A DNA stretch of 64,000 bases, from contig NZ_CALXSK010000017.1 in assembly GCF_944391105.1 (NCBI RefSeq), positions 1-64,000 of the forward strand. Direction: 5' to 3'. The DNA comes from an uncultured Victivallis sp. Lineage in GTDB: Bacteria; Verrucomicrobiota; Lentisphaeria; Victivallales; Victivallaceae. The notes under the pieces were generated by a model. The model saw only the letters and a program-made list of their open reading frames with translations, was not told where the DNA came from and searched no databases. The translations under genes were made by a program, and so were the position numbers. Positions 55,085 to 63,388 of the stretch are shown piece after piece (position 1 is the first letter of the stretch; the number at the start of each line of letters is the position of its first letter).

Positions 55085-55113
55085 TTGCAATCTGCCGCAC
55101 GTGGTGTTACATT
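55085..55113 (+). promoter_or_regulatory. Promoter of the family-B DNA polymerase gene
   Basis: TTGCAA (55085-55090), a 17-base spacer and TACATT (55108-55113), 35 bases before the ATG, which has AGGAGGAG upstream. Confidence 0.45.
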
Positions 55114-55147
55114 CCCCGCCGTGACAGAGCAATGAGGAGGAGAAAAC

Positions 55148-57328
55148 ATGTTGCTGGAAAAACTCGTGAATTCCCGTCGTTCCGGTGTCGTCGCGGTCGA
55201 GCCGCGCGGAGACGGGGCGGTGTTCTTTTATCACGATGGCGCGGGATTCCGCGAAGAGGAGATTCCGTTTACGCCGATGGTGCTGCTCTCCGCGCCGGAG
55301 CAGCTTGAGGATTTCTCCGGTGTCGCCGCGGTCACGCCGCTCGAAGGGGATATGACCTTCCGCTTTCTCGCGAAGTTCCCGACGCTCAAGGAGTATGAAC
55401 TTGCGCTCAAGCATCTGAAGAAGCGGGGCGGAGCGTCTTATGTGTTCCGCGACCTGCCGCAGCAGATTCTGCAGCAGGAGGAGACGAGGCTCTTCGCCGG
55501 AATGGAGTTCCGGGAGCTGCGGCGGTTTCAGTTCGACCTCGAAGTTCGGACGACTCCCGGATTCGACTTCCCGAATCCGGAACGCGAGGCCGACGAGATC
55601 GTGATCATTTCGTTGTCCGACTCGACCGGCTGGGAACTTGTTCTCTCGCAGGAGAAGATGAGTGAAAAACAACTGATCGAAGCGTTCGTACGTACCGTTG
55701 CCGAACGCGATCCCGACGTGATCGAAGGACACAATATCTGCCGCTTCGACCTGCCTTACCTCGAAACCCGCGCGAAACGGCACAAAGTCAAACTCGCGCT
55801 CGGGCGGGGCGGCGCTCTGCCGAAGACGCGGTCGAGCCGTTTCTCCGTCGCGGAACGGATCGTCAACTATACCCGTTACGACATTTTCGGGCGGCACGTG
55901 GTCGACACGCTGCATCTGGCGATGATGTACGATGTTTCAAACCGGAACCTTGAATCGTACAATTTGAAGTATCTGGCCAGGCACTTCCACTTCGCTTCTG
56001 CGGAGCGCACCTACGTCGACGGTCCGGAGATTTCCGACGCGTGGGTGCACGACCGGGAACGGTTGCTCGCGTATGCGCTCGACGACGTGCGGGAGACGCG
56101 GAGCCTGGCGGCGCTGTTGAGTCCGAGCTACTTCTATCAGGCGTCGATTCTGCCGATGAAGTACCAGGATGTGATCGTTCGCGGCAGCGGAACGAGCCTC
56201 GATGCGCTCTTCGTTTCGGAGTACTTGAAGGCGAACCACTCGTTCCCGCTGCCGGAAGTGCCGCGCCGGTTCTCCGGTGCGCTGACCCGGGCGGACGAGT
56301 GCGGCATCTTCGAGAATGTCTGGCACTGTGACGTGCGGTCGCTGTATCCGTCGATTCTGCTCGCGTCCGGCTGGGCGCCGTCGCGCGATGTGCTGCGGGT
56401 GTTCCCGCGACTGCTCGGCGCACTGCGGAGTTTCCGGCTCGAAGCGAAGGATGCGATGCGCGCGGCAACCGATCCGGCGGAGCGCAACGAACTTCAGGCT
56501 CTGCAGGGGACGTTCAAGATCCTCATCAACTCCTTTTACGGCTATCTCGGGTTCTCGCAGGGGAGTTTCAACGACTTCGATCTCGCTGAACGGGTCACGG
56601 CGCGCGGCCGCGAGATCCTGACGATGATGCTCGACTTCCTGACCGGCGCGGGCGCAAACGTGATCGAGATGGATACCGACGGCATCTACTTCCAGCCGCC
56701 CCGGGATGTGACCGATCCCATCGCGTTCCAGAAGCGGATCCAGTCCGCGCTGCCGCCCGGAATCGAAGTCGAACTCGACGCCACTTACACGGCGATGTTC
56801 TCCTACAAGAGCAAGAATTATGCGCTGCTCGGGCGCGACGGAGCTGTGAGCATCACGGGGGCGGCTCTGAAGTCGCGCGGACTTGAGCCGTTTCAGCGCC
56901 GGTTCATCTCGCAGCTGATCGAGCTGCTTCTGAGGCGGGATTTCGCGGCGGTGCCGGCGATGTTCGAGGAGATGCGCGGCCGGATCGAGCGGCGCGAACT
57001 GCCGCTCGCCGATCTCGCCAAGAGCGAGAATCTGAACGATTCGCCCGAAACCTACAAGCGCAAACTCGCCGCCGGAACCGGCCGCCGCAGTGCCGCCTAC
57101 GAACTTGCGATCCGTTCCGGACGAGATTACCGGGCCGGAGATCAGGTGACCTATTATTTGACCGGGGAAAAGAAGAAAGTTTCCGTTGTCGACAATGCGA
57201 AGCTGCTCTCCGACGCCCCCGCCGACGCGCGCGATGAAAACGTCGCATACTATCTGAACAAACTTGACGAGCTGTATGCGAATTTCCGGGAGTTTCTCCC
57301 GGAGGAGAAGAGTCCGCTCGGCATCTGA
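55148..57328 (+). CDS. Family-B DNA polymerase with 3'-5' exonuclease domain
   Basis: A 726-residue chromosomal polymerase. Exonuclease motifs are visible: Exo I in FDLEVRT near residue 130, Exo II in EGHNICRFDLPYL and Exo III in YALDDVRET. Polymerase motif A is CDVRSLYPSILL (about 395), motif B KILINSFYGYLG, motif C IEMDTDGIYF (DTD near residue 510), with the KSKNYALL loop after it. All catalytic Asp residues are intact, so both activities are expected. It is slightly shorter than E. coli Pol II (783). A role in repair or replication restart is likely. It has its own promoter and a terminator. Confidence 0.93.
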   Translation: MLLEKLVNSRRSGVVAVEPRGDGAVFFYHDGAGFREEEIPFTPMVLLSAPEQLEDFSGVAAVTPLEGDMTFRFLAKFPTLKEYELALKHLKKRGGASYVFRDLPQQILQQEETRLFAGMEFRELRRFQFDLEVRTTPGFDFPNPEREADEIVIISLSDSTGWELVLSQEKMSEKQLIEAFVRTVAERDPDVIEGHNICRFDLPYLETRAKRHKVKLALGRGGALPKTRSSRFSVAERIVNYTRYDIFGRHVVDTLHLAMMYDVSNRNLESYNLKYLARHFHFASAERTYVDGPEISDAWVHDRERLLAYALDDVRETRSLAALLSPSYFYQASILPMKYQDVIVRGSGTSLDALFVSEYLKANHSFPLPEVPRRFSGALTRADECGIFENVWHCDVRSLYPSILLASGWAPSRDVLRVFPRLLGALRSFRLEAKDAMRAATDPAERNELQALQGTFKILINSFYGYLGFSQGSFNDFDLAERVTARGREILTMMLDFLTGAGANVIEMDTDGIYFQPPRDVTDPIAFQKRIQSALPPGIEVELDATYTAMFSYKSKNYALLGRDGAVSITGAALKSRGLEPFQRRFISQLIELLLRRDFAAVPAMFEEMRGRIERRELPLADLAKSENLNDSPETYKRKLAAGTGRRSAAYELAIRSGRDYRAGDQVTYYLTGEKKKVSVVDNAKLLSDAPADARDENVAYYLNKLDELYANFREFLPEEKSPLGI

Positions 57329-57345
57329 CGGGCAAAGATGAAAAA

Positions 57346-57378
57346 AACGCCGCCGGGTTTTCCTGTTCCGGCGGCGTT
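57346..57378. terminator. Bidirectional terminator between polymerase and AsmA-like genes
   Basis: AACGCCGCCGG (57346-57356) pairs perfectly with CCGGCGGCGTT (57368-57378); seven A residues precede it on the plus strand, so it serves both convergent genes, with the stronger T run on the minus side. Confidence 0.8.
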
Positions 57379-57395
57379 TCATGGCGAGGTCGTTT

Positions 57396-58334
57396 TCACT
57401 CTTTTTTGAAGAGATTGCGCAATCCCTTTTCGAGGTTCTTCCCCGCTTCCTTGAGGGAGTCGCCGGCTTCCTTGAGGGAGTCGCCGCTTCCTTTGAGGGT
57501 TTCACCGAGGTTTTTCCCCGCATCCTTGAGGGCGTCGCCGACGCCCTGGATTCCCGATTCAGAGAGCGCGGTCGAGAGGGACATGAGCACTTTTGCCGTA
57601 AACTCGTTGAGGGTTTCACCGAAGCTCTTGCCTTCCCCGAGATTCTCCAGTGTGATCGGCGGAACCGGCAGCGGTACGTCCGTGTTCAGGAGCTTCGAAG
57701 AGACCGAGAGTTCCGTCCCCTCGATCCGCACGAGACGGATGACGACCTTCTTCTTCGCGGCTTCGGATTCCTCCGGTGCACTTTCCGGCGTCTCCTTTGT
57801 CCCATCGTCGGGGGTGTCACTCTCGCCGGAGAAGGCTTCGATGTTTTTCTGAATGTCGGTCAGGTTGCTGCTGCCGTCCAGTTTCAGCTCATAGTTGGCC
57901 CGTGTTCCTTCGATCAGAACCTCCTTCACCTCGATCTTGTCCGAAAAGAGTGAACCGATGTCCACTGCGACCCGGACCCGCCCGACCTGAAACGCGTAAG
58001 GTTGCTGATATCCCTCCGGATTCGCAACCCGGAAGCCGGAGAGTTCCACCGTCCCGCCGAACGAACTTGAGAATGAATCCATTTCCACTTTCGTTCCGGT
58101 CACGGCCGAGCCGATGTTCACCACCGCCGCCTTGATGATCGCGTCACGCGCGATGATCGCAATGACCAGCAGTACGACGATCACCGCCGCTGTCCAGCCG
58201 AGAATCCGCATCCAGCGCCGCTTTTTCTTCGCCGGAGCCGGAGCCGCGGGGGCGGCGGGCTCGGCAGTCGCGCTTTCCACCGGCTTGTCCGGCGTTTCGG
58301 GAACTTTCCCCTCTTTGGATTTGTCGTCACTCAT
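57396..58334 (-). CDS. AsmA-like membrane-anchored protein with repetitive C-terminal helix
   Basis: A 312-residue protein. An N-terminal cytoplasmic Pro/Ala-rich segment (about 1-38) is followed by one transmembrane helix (ILGWTAAVIVVLLVIAIIA), then a periplasmic domain starting VVNIGSAVTGTKVEMDSFSSSFGGTVELSGFRVANPEG, typical of AsmA/DUF748-type lipid-transfer and envelope proteins. The last ~55 residues repeat DSLKEAG, DALKDAG and GKNLGETLKG units, predicting a long amphipathic helix. The function is inferred to be envelope maintenance. Its ATG overlaps the topoisomerase stop by four bases. Confidence 0.75.
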   Translation of the reverse strand: MSDDKSKEGKVPETPDKPVESATAEPAAPAAPAPAKKKRRWMRILGWTAAVIVVLLVIAIIARDAIIKAAVVNIGSAVTGTKVEMDSFSSSFGGTVELSGFRVANPEGYQQPYAFQVGRVRVAVDIGSLFSDKIEVKEVLIEGTRANYELKLDGSSNLTDIQKNIEAFSGESDTPDDGTKETPESAPEESEAAKKKVVIRLVRIEGTELSVSSKLLNTDVPLPVPPITLENLGEGKSFGETLNEFTAKVLMSLSTALSESGIQGVGDALKDAGKNLGETLKGSGDSLKEAGDSLKEAGKNLEKGLRNLFKKE

Positions 58335-60880
58335 TTTCCGGCCTCCTCGTGTTTGGGTTCATATTTGCCAGCCATTTTCACCAGAGCCGCAACCTGCCGG
58401 ACGCTCAGAATCCGGCCGGCTGCCGCCTGTTTTGCGATCGATTCATAAAACTCGCGGTCATCGTATGTGAACCGGCCGCGCTTGACCGGTTCGGCCCACT
58501 CCGTCACATGTGAGAGCTGTTCGAGCAACGGGGCAACCCGCGGATCCTGAGCGGCCGGTGCGGTGGCGGGAGCGTCACTGTTTCCGGCGGTCTCACCGGG
58601 GACGGCGGGCGCGGTTGTTCCGAGAATCGCCTCGACAAGTTCGGGATTCGTGAGTTCTCCCCGGTATTTCGCGGCCATGCGGCGCAGTGCGGCATTCTGT
58701 TTTTCCGAAAGCGCCTTGCCGTCGAGCGCCTGCCGTTTCAACGAGAGCAGGAACTTCTTGTCGTCGTAAGTGAAACGCCCTTTTTTCGTCGGCGGTTCGA
58801 AGGTGACGTTGTCGAAAGCGGCGAAGAGTCCCGCGTAGTCGATCGCCGCGGCCGCGGCCTGCGACTGCCCTCGTTTCTCCTCGCGTTCGGCATGTTCCGC
58901 GGCCGCCGCGTTGAGTGCGGACTGAAGCTGTTCCGGCAGAAGCGCGGTTTTTTCGCCGATCCGGGAGCGGTATTTCGCCGCGAGCGAAAGCAGCGCCTGA
59001 AACTGTCTGGCCGTGACTTTCCCGTCCTTCTCAAACTGCTCGCGCAGAGAGCGGTAGAATTTTCCGTCGTCGTAGGTGCGGCGCCCGACTTTCTCCGGCG
59101 CATCGAATTCGACCCCGTCAAAGAGTTTCAGCAGCGCTCCTGTCTCCTCGGCGGGCGGCGCGTCGCAGTGTTTCGCCTCCTCGAGCCACGGGGCGAACTT
59201 CGCGTAGAATTCGGTCATCATATCGGTCCAGCGGACTTTGCCCTCTTCGATTTCGTCGAGTTCCTGCTCCATCTTCGCTGTGAAGCCGACGTCGAAGAGT
59301 TCGGGCAGCCGTTCGACGAGGAAGTCGTTCACGTTGAACCCGAGCTGGGTCGGCACGAGCTTGCCCTGTTCGCGGGTCACATAGGAGCGGTCCTGAATCG
59401 TGCGCAGAATCGTCGCGTAAGTCGAGGGGCGGCCGATGCCGTTCTCCTCAAGCTCCTTGATGAGCGCTGCCTCGCTGTAGCGCGGCGGCGGCTCGGTGAA
59501 CTTCTGCTCGGTGTTGAGATCGCGGATCGAGAGGGGGTCTCCGACTTTGAGGCTGCCGAGGACCTCGGCTTCGCGGCTCTCGTCCCGGCTCTTCTTCGAC
59601 TCCTCGTAGACCTTGCCGAAACCCGCGAACACCGGCACCGTCGCCGTTGCGCGGAAGAGATAGCTGTGCGAATCCTTTCCTCCGATTTCGACGTCGACCG
59701 TGGTCAGGTTCTGCAGCGCGGGAGCCATCTGGCTCGCGACGAACCGCCGCCAGATCAGCGTGTAGAGCTTCAGCTGCTGCGGATCGAGGAACGGCGCCAT
59801 CGCTTCCGGCGTGCGGCGCACGTCGGTCGGCCGGATCGCTTCGTGCGCCTCCTGCGCGGAACTCTTGTTGCGGAAGAAGTTGGGTTTTTCCGGCAGATAT
59901 TTTTCGCCGTAACTCTCGCGGATGAAGTTCCGTGCCGCCTCCTGCGCTTCGCGGGCGATCGTGACCGAGTCGGTACGCATGTAGGTGATCAGACCGACCG
60001 ACCCGCCTTCTCCGATGTCGATGCCCTCATAGAGCTGTTGCGCATAACGCATGGTATTGGTCGCACTGTAGTGGAGCACGGTGTTCGCGGTCTGCTGCAA
60101 GGTGCTCGTGGTGAACGGCGGCGGGGCGTTGCGTCTGCGCTCGGCCGTGGTGAGCTGCCCGACGGCAGGAGCGGCGCCGCCTTTCACTGCGGCAATCAGC
60201 GCCTCGGCTTCGGGACCCGTGGCGACCCGGAAATCCTTCCCGTCGATCTTGAAGAGTCTGGCCGTGAATTCGCGTCCGTCCTCCGTCCGGAAAACGAGCG
60301 AGAAGATCCAGTACTCCTCTGGCTGGAATGCGTTGATCGCGCGTTCACGTTCAACAACGAGCCGCAGCGCGACGGACTGTACGCGCCCCGCGCTCGATCC
60401 CTTTTCGATGCGCGACCAGAGCAGCGGGCTGACCTGATAACCGACGATGCGGTCGAGTACGCGGCGCGCCTGCTGCGCGTCGACGAGGTTCAAATTGATC
60501 TTTCCCTTTTCACTGAGCGCTTTTTCGATGGCGCTGCGGGTGATTTCGTGGAATGAGACGCGATAGAACGGGCTTTTCGTGCTTTTTTCGAGCACCTCGG
60601 CCAGATGCCAGGCGATCGCCTCTCCCTCGCGGTCGGGGTCGGGTGCGAGATAGATTTCGTCGGCCTTTCTGGCCGCGGCGCGCAACTCCTTGACCACGGA
60701 TTTGCTCCGGGCGGTATCGACGTATTGCGGGGCGAAGTTGTGCGCGATGTCCACGCCGAGTTCGCGTTCGGGCAAATCGCGGATGTGCCCCATCGAGGCG
60801 ATGATGGTATAATCTTTGCCGAGCATTTTGCCGATGGTGCGCGCCTTGGTCGGCGACTCGACGATCAACAGTTTTGACAT
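58331..60880 (-). CDS. topA: DNA topoisomerase I with a three-repeat C-terminal extension
   Basis: An 849-residue type IA topoisomerase. The toprim domain shows LLIVESPTKARTI and DPDREGEAIAW; the catalytic tyrosine is in LITYMRTDSVTI near residue 300; GIGRPSTYATI is conserved too. Instead of the usual Cys4 zinc ribbons the last ~270 residues hold three related ~100-residue-spaced repeats centred on RTYDDGKFY (about 600), FTYDDKKFL (about 702) and FTYDDREFY (about 805), each followed by a helix ending AAKY or AGKY. It relaxes negative supercoils. ATG 60880 is chosen by homology; AGGAG is 12 bases away. Confidence 0.95.
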   Translation of the reverse strand: MSKLLIVESPTKARTIGKMLGKDYTIIASMGHIRDLPERELGVDIAHNFAPQYVDTARSKSVVKELRAAARKADEIYLAPDPDREGEAIAWHLAEVLEKSTKSPFYRVSFHEITRSAIEKALSEKGKINLNLVDAQQARRVLDRIVGYQVSPLLWSRIEKGSSAGRVQSVALRLVVERERAINAFQPEEYWIFSLVFRTEDGREFTARLFKIDGKDFRVATGPEAEALIAAVKGGAAPAVGQLTTAERRRNAPPPFTTSTLQQTANTVLHYSATNTMRYAQQLYEGIDIGEGGSVGLITYMRTDSVTIAREAQEAARNFIRESYGEKYLPEKPNFFRNKSSAQEAHEAIRPTDVRRTPEAMAPFLDPQQLKLYTLIWRRFVASQMAPALQNLTTVDVEIGGKDSHSYLFRATATVPVFAGFGKVYEESKKSRDESREAEVLGSLKVGDPLSIRDLNTEQKFTEPPPRYSEAALIKELEENGIGRPSTYATILRTIQDRSYVTREQGKLVPTQLGFNVNDFLVERLPELFDVGFTAKMEQELDEIEEGKVRWTDMMTEFYAKFAPWLEEAKHCDAPPAEETGALLKLFDGVEFDAPEKVGRRTYDDGKFYRSLREQFEKDGKVTARQFQALLSLAAKYRSRIGEKTALLPEQLQSALNAAAAEHAEREEKRGQSQAAAAAIDYAGLFAAFDNVTFEPPTKKGRFTYDDKKFLLSLKRQALDGKALSEKQNAALRRMAAKYRGELTNPELVEAILGTTAPAVPGETAGNSDAPATAPAAQDPRVAPLLEQLSHVTEWAEPVKRGRFTYDDREFYESIAKQAAAGRILSVRQVAALVKMAGKYEPKHEEAGK

Positions 60881-60924
60881 GATATCGGTGATCTCCTGAA
60901 AACGTCTGAATTCCGTGAATTCCT

Positions 60925-60952
60925 CATGCGCACATGCGCACATGCGCACATG
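60925..60952. repeat. 8-bp tandem repeat CATGCGCA x3.5
   Basis: CATGCGCA is repeated exactly at 60925, 60933 and 60941, followed by CATG, within the 5' leader of topA and the divergent region toward gnd. The unit contains the palindromes CATG and TGCGCA. Its copy number could change by slippage. Confidence 0.85.
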
Positions 60953-60960
60953 TATATAGT

Positions 60961-60990
60961 ACAATATTCCCGCGAATGCACGCTTGTCAA
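60961..60990 (-). promoter_or_regulatory. Promoter of topA
   Basis: Minus strand TTGACA (60990-60985), an 18-base spacer and TATTGT (60966-60961). The transcript would begin just before the 8-bp repeat array. Confidence 0.5.
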
Positions 60991-61089
60991 GTTTTCCGGG
61001 AAAAAAATGACGGGGAAACCGTGAATCGGGTTGGAAATTTCGGACGGGATGGTGCATATTACAACAAATCATCAGGAAGAGGAGACGCA

Positions 61090-62502
61090 ATGAAAGATCT
61101 TTACGAATTCGGAGTCGCCGGGTTGGCCGTCATGGGCGGCAACCTCGCGCGAAATCTGGCGAATCACGGATTCCGCGTCGCGGTCTGGAACCGTGGGTGG
61201 GAGAAAACCGAAGCGCTGCTTGCGCGCGCCCCGGAAGCCGGTTTCGGCGCTTTCCGGACGCCGGAGGAGTTTGTCGGCGCGCTTGCGCGGCCGCGCAAGA
61301 TCATTCTGATGGTGCAGGCGGGCGCGGCGGTCGACGCGTGCATCGCCGGATTTCTGCCGTATCTCGAACCGGGCGACATCGTCATGGATGGCGGCAACAG
61401 CCATTACCCGGATACGGTCCGGCGCTGCCGTGAGCTTGCGGAGAAGGGGATCCGGTTTCTCGGAGTCGGCATCTCCGGCGGGGAGGAGGGGGCGCTGAAC
61501 GGCCCCTCGATCATGCCCGGCGGAGATGAGAGCGCCTGGCCGGAAGTCGCCCCGTGTCTTCAGACCATCGCCGCACACGTCGACGGAGTTCCCTGCTGCG
61601 ACTGGATCGGGCCGGAGGGGGCCGGGCACTACGTGAAGATGGTTCACAACGGCATCGAATATGCCGACATGGAGCTCATCGCGGAGGCTTACGCGTTTCT
61701 GCGCGACGGGCTGAAGCTCGACAACGAGGCGATGGGCCGCATCTTCGAACGGTGGAACGCGGGGGCGCTCGCCGGGTATCTGATGGAGATCACGGCGAAA
61801 ATTTTCCGGAAGGCCGATCCGGAGGGAACGGGTCTGCTGCTCGACCGCATCCTCGATGCGCCCGGACAGAAGGGCACCGGGCGCTGGACCGGGGTGGCGG
61901 CGCTCGAAACCGGAACCCCGGCCGCGGCGATCGCCGATGCGGTGTTTCAGCGATTTCTGAATGCCGATGTGGAGTTCCGGCGTCGCGGCGGGGAGCTGCT
62001 TCCGGCGGGAACGGTCGCCGCGCCGGTCGATGTGGAGTCGGCGGTGGCGGATCTTGAAAGAGCGCTCTACGCCGCGAAGATCTGCGTCTACGCGCAGGGG
62101 TTCGCCCTGTTGAAGGCGGCGGAAAAGGAGTTTCGCTGGCCGCTGAACTACGGCGGAATCGCGCTGCTGTGGCGTGGCGGCTGCATCATCCGCGCGCGTT
62201 TCCTGAACGACATCAACGCGGCTTACCGGAGGAATCCGGCGCTGGAGAACCTGCTTTTCGACGAATTTTTCCGTGATGAGCTTGCTGCGAATCTGCCGGG
62301 ATTCCGGCGCTGCACTGCGGCGGGAGCGCTGGCGGGCGTGCCGATGCCGGCGGTGGCGGGAGCGCTCGCCTATTACGACAGCTGCCGGGCGCAGCGGTCG
62401 TCGGGCAACCTGATTCAGGCACAGCGGGACTTTTTCGGAGCGCATCGGTTTGAGCGGGTGGACCGCCCGCGCGGCGAGACGTTCCATGCTGAGTGGATGT
62501 GA
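61090..62502 (+). CDS. gnd: 6-phosphogluconate dehydrogenase
   Basis: A 470-residue enzyme, the usual size for the dimeric long form. The NADP loop is GVAGLAVMGGNLARNLA, followed by WNRGWEKTEAL. The substrate and catalytic segments are MDGGNSHYPDTVRR, GVGISGGEEGALNGPSIMPGG, the catalytic Lys in GHYVKMVHNGIEYADMELI, and a C-terminal FGAHRFERVDRPRGETFHAEW. It oxidises and decarboxylates 6-phosphogluconate to ribulose 5-phosphate in the pentose phosphate pathway. AGGAG lies upstream of the ATG. No zwf or pgl gene is adjacent. Confidence 0.96.
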   Translation: MKDLYEFGVAGLAVMGGNLARNLANHGFRVAVWNRGWEKTEALLARAPEAGFGAFRTPEEFVGALARPRKIILMVQAGAAVDACIAGFLPYLEPGDIVMDGGNSHYPDTVRRCRELAEKGIRFLGVGISGGEEGALNGPSIMPGGDESAWPEVAPCLQTIAAHVDGVPCCDWIGPEGAGHYVKMVHNGIEYADMELIAEAYAFLRDGLKLDNEAMGRIFERWNAGALAGYLMEITAKIFRKADPEGTGLLLDRILDAPGQKGTGRWTGVAALETGTPAAAIADAVFQRFLNADVEFRRRGGELLPAGTVAAPVDVESAVADLERALYAAKICVYAQGFALLKAAEKEFRWPLNYGGIALLWRGGCIIRARFLNDINAAYRRNPALENLLFDEFFRDELAANLPGFRRCTAAGALAGVPMPAVAGALAYYDSCRAQRSSGNLIQAQRDFFGAHRFERVDRPRGETFHAEWM

Positions 62503-62525
62503 CAACAGTCAATGAGAGGATTTCA

Positions 62526-63308
62526 ATGAGACGGATTCAGTCAGGTTGGTTGAGACGATTCGGTTGTTCGGTTTTTGCGGTACTTTGCGCGGTCGGCTTT
62601 GCCGGTTGCAGTTCTTTGCCGGAAGAGGAGCTTTATCCGGTCGACATTTCGCTTGAGACGATCGAGACGAACATGCAGAAAGCGCTCGACCCGAGCGGGC
62701 GGTACGCGAAGGCGAAGAGTTATTTTCAGCGCCAGACCTCGGTGACGGAGAACTGGCTTGAGGAGAATGTCGGAGAGAGTATCACGGATGTCTGGTTCCT
62801 CGCGCCCGACAAGCTCAAGATGGTGACCCGGGTTGACAACCGCCCGCAGAGCGGCGTTTTCATCGACGGAGAACGGGGATGGCTGTACAACTATGTGGAT
62901 GAGCGGGAAAGTGAACTCAGCGAAGAGCGGATGAAGCTGGTCAAGACTCTGATTCTCATTGCAAATCCCGGCAGCAGTCTTTCGAAGGTGTTCGATCATA
63001 TTTCGATTTCCGGATGCGTCATGGAGGAGGAGGACTACTACCGGCTCAGCTGCCGCGTGAACGATGCCGACGAGAGTGCTCCTGCGCTGAACATCTACAT
63101 CGACAAGGATGACTTTCTCATCAAGGTTTACCGGATCGGGGACTCCATGTCGAAGATCGTCCGCTACGGCATGCATGAAGGCGTGCGGATTCCCGTGGAG
63201 ATCCAGACGGTGAAGGGGGGCGACACGACACGCGTCCATGTCGTCGACTACCAGCTCGATGTGCCGATTTCGGAATCGGAATTCAAACCGCCGTACATCT
63301 ACCGCTGA
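62526..63308 (+). CDS. Putative outer-membrane lipoprotein, LolA/LolB-like fold suspected
   Basis: A 260-residue lipoprotein. The signal ends VGFAGC with the lipidated Cys28. The mature protein has YFQRQTSVTENWLEENVGESITDVWFLAPDKLKMVTRVDN and alternating strands (GVFIDGERGWLYNYV, YRLSCRVNDAD, LNIYIDKDDFLIKVYRI), reminiscent of the half-barrel of LolA/LolB or RseB-type proteins that bind lipid chains; the assignment is tentative. The ATG at 62526 has AGAGG upstream and lies 23 bases after gnd. A strong terminator follows. Confidence 0.65.
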   Translation: MRRIQSGWLRRFGCSVFAVLCAVGFAGCSSLPEEELYPVDISLETIETNMQKALDPSGRYAKAKSYFQRQTSVTENWLEENVGESITDVWFLAPDKLKMVTRVDNRPQSGVFIDGERGWLYNYVDERESELSEERMKLVKTLILIANPGSSLSKVFDHISISGCVMEEEDYYRLSCRVNDADESAPALNIYIDKDDFLIKVYRIGDSMSKIVRYGMHEGVRIPVEIQTVKGGDTTRVHVVDYQLDVPISESEFKPPYIYR

Positions 63309-63335
63309 AGACGGCCGGTTGTGAGATAAAACGCT

Positions 63336-63380
63336 GACCCGGAAGAGGGATTCCCCCCGCTTCCGGGTCTCTGGTTTTTT
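63336..63380 (+). terminator. Intrinsic terminator after the lipoprotein gene
   Basis: GACCCGGAAG (63336-63345) pairs with CTTCCGGGTC (63360-63369) around a 14-base loop, followed by a T run at 63375-63380. Confidence 0.75.
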
Positions 63381-63388
63381 ACATGAAT

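Noticed and set aside
58892-60556. A 554-codon open frame opposite topoisomerase I
   Set aside because: Antisense shadow of topA: no domains, Arg/Leu/Gly bias, no ribosome-binding site.
60925-60952. CRISPR-like repeat array
   Set aside because: Eight-base units without spacers and with no cas genes are a microsatellite, not CRISPR.
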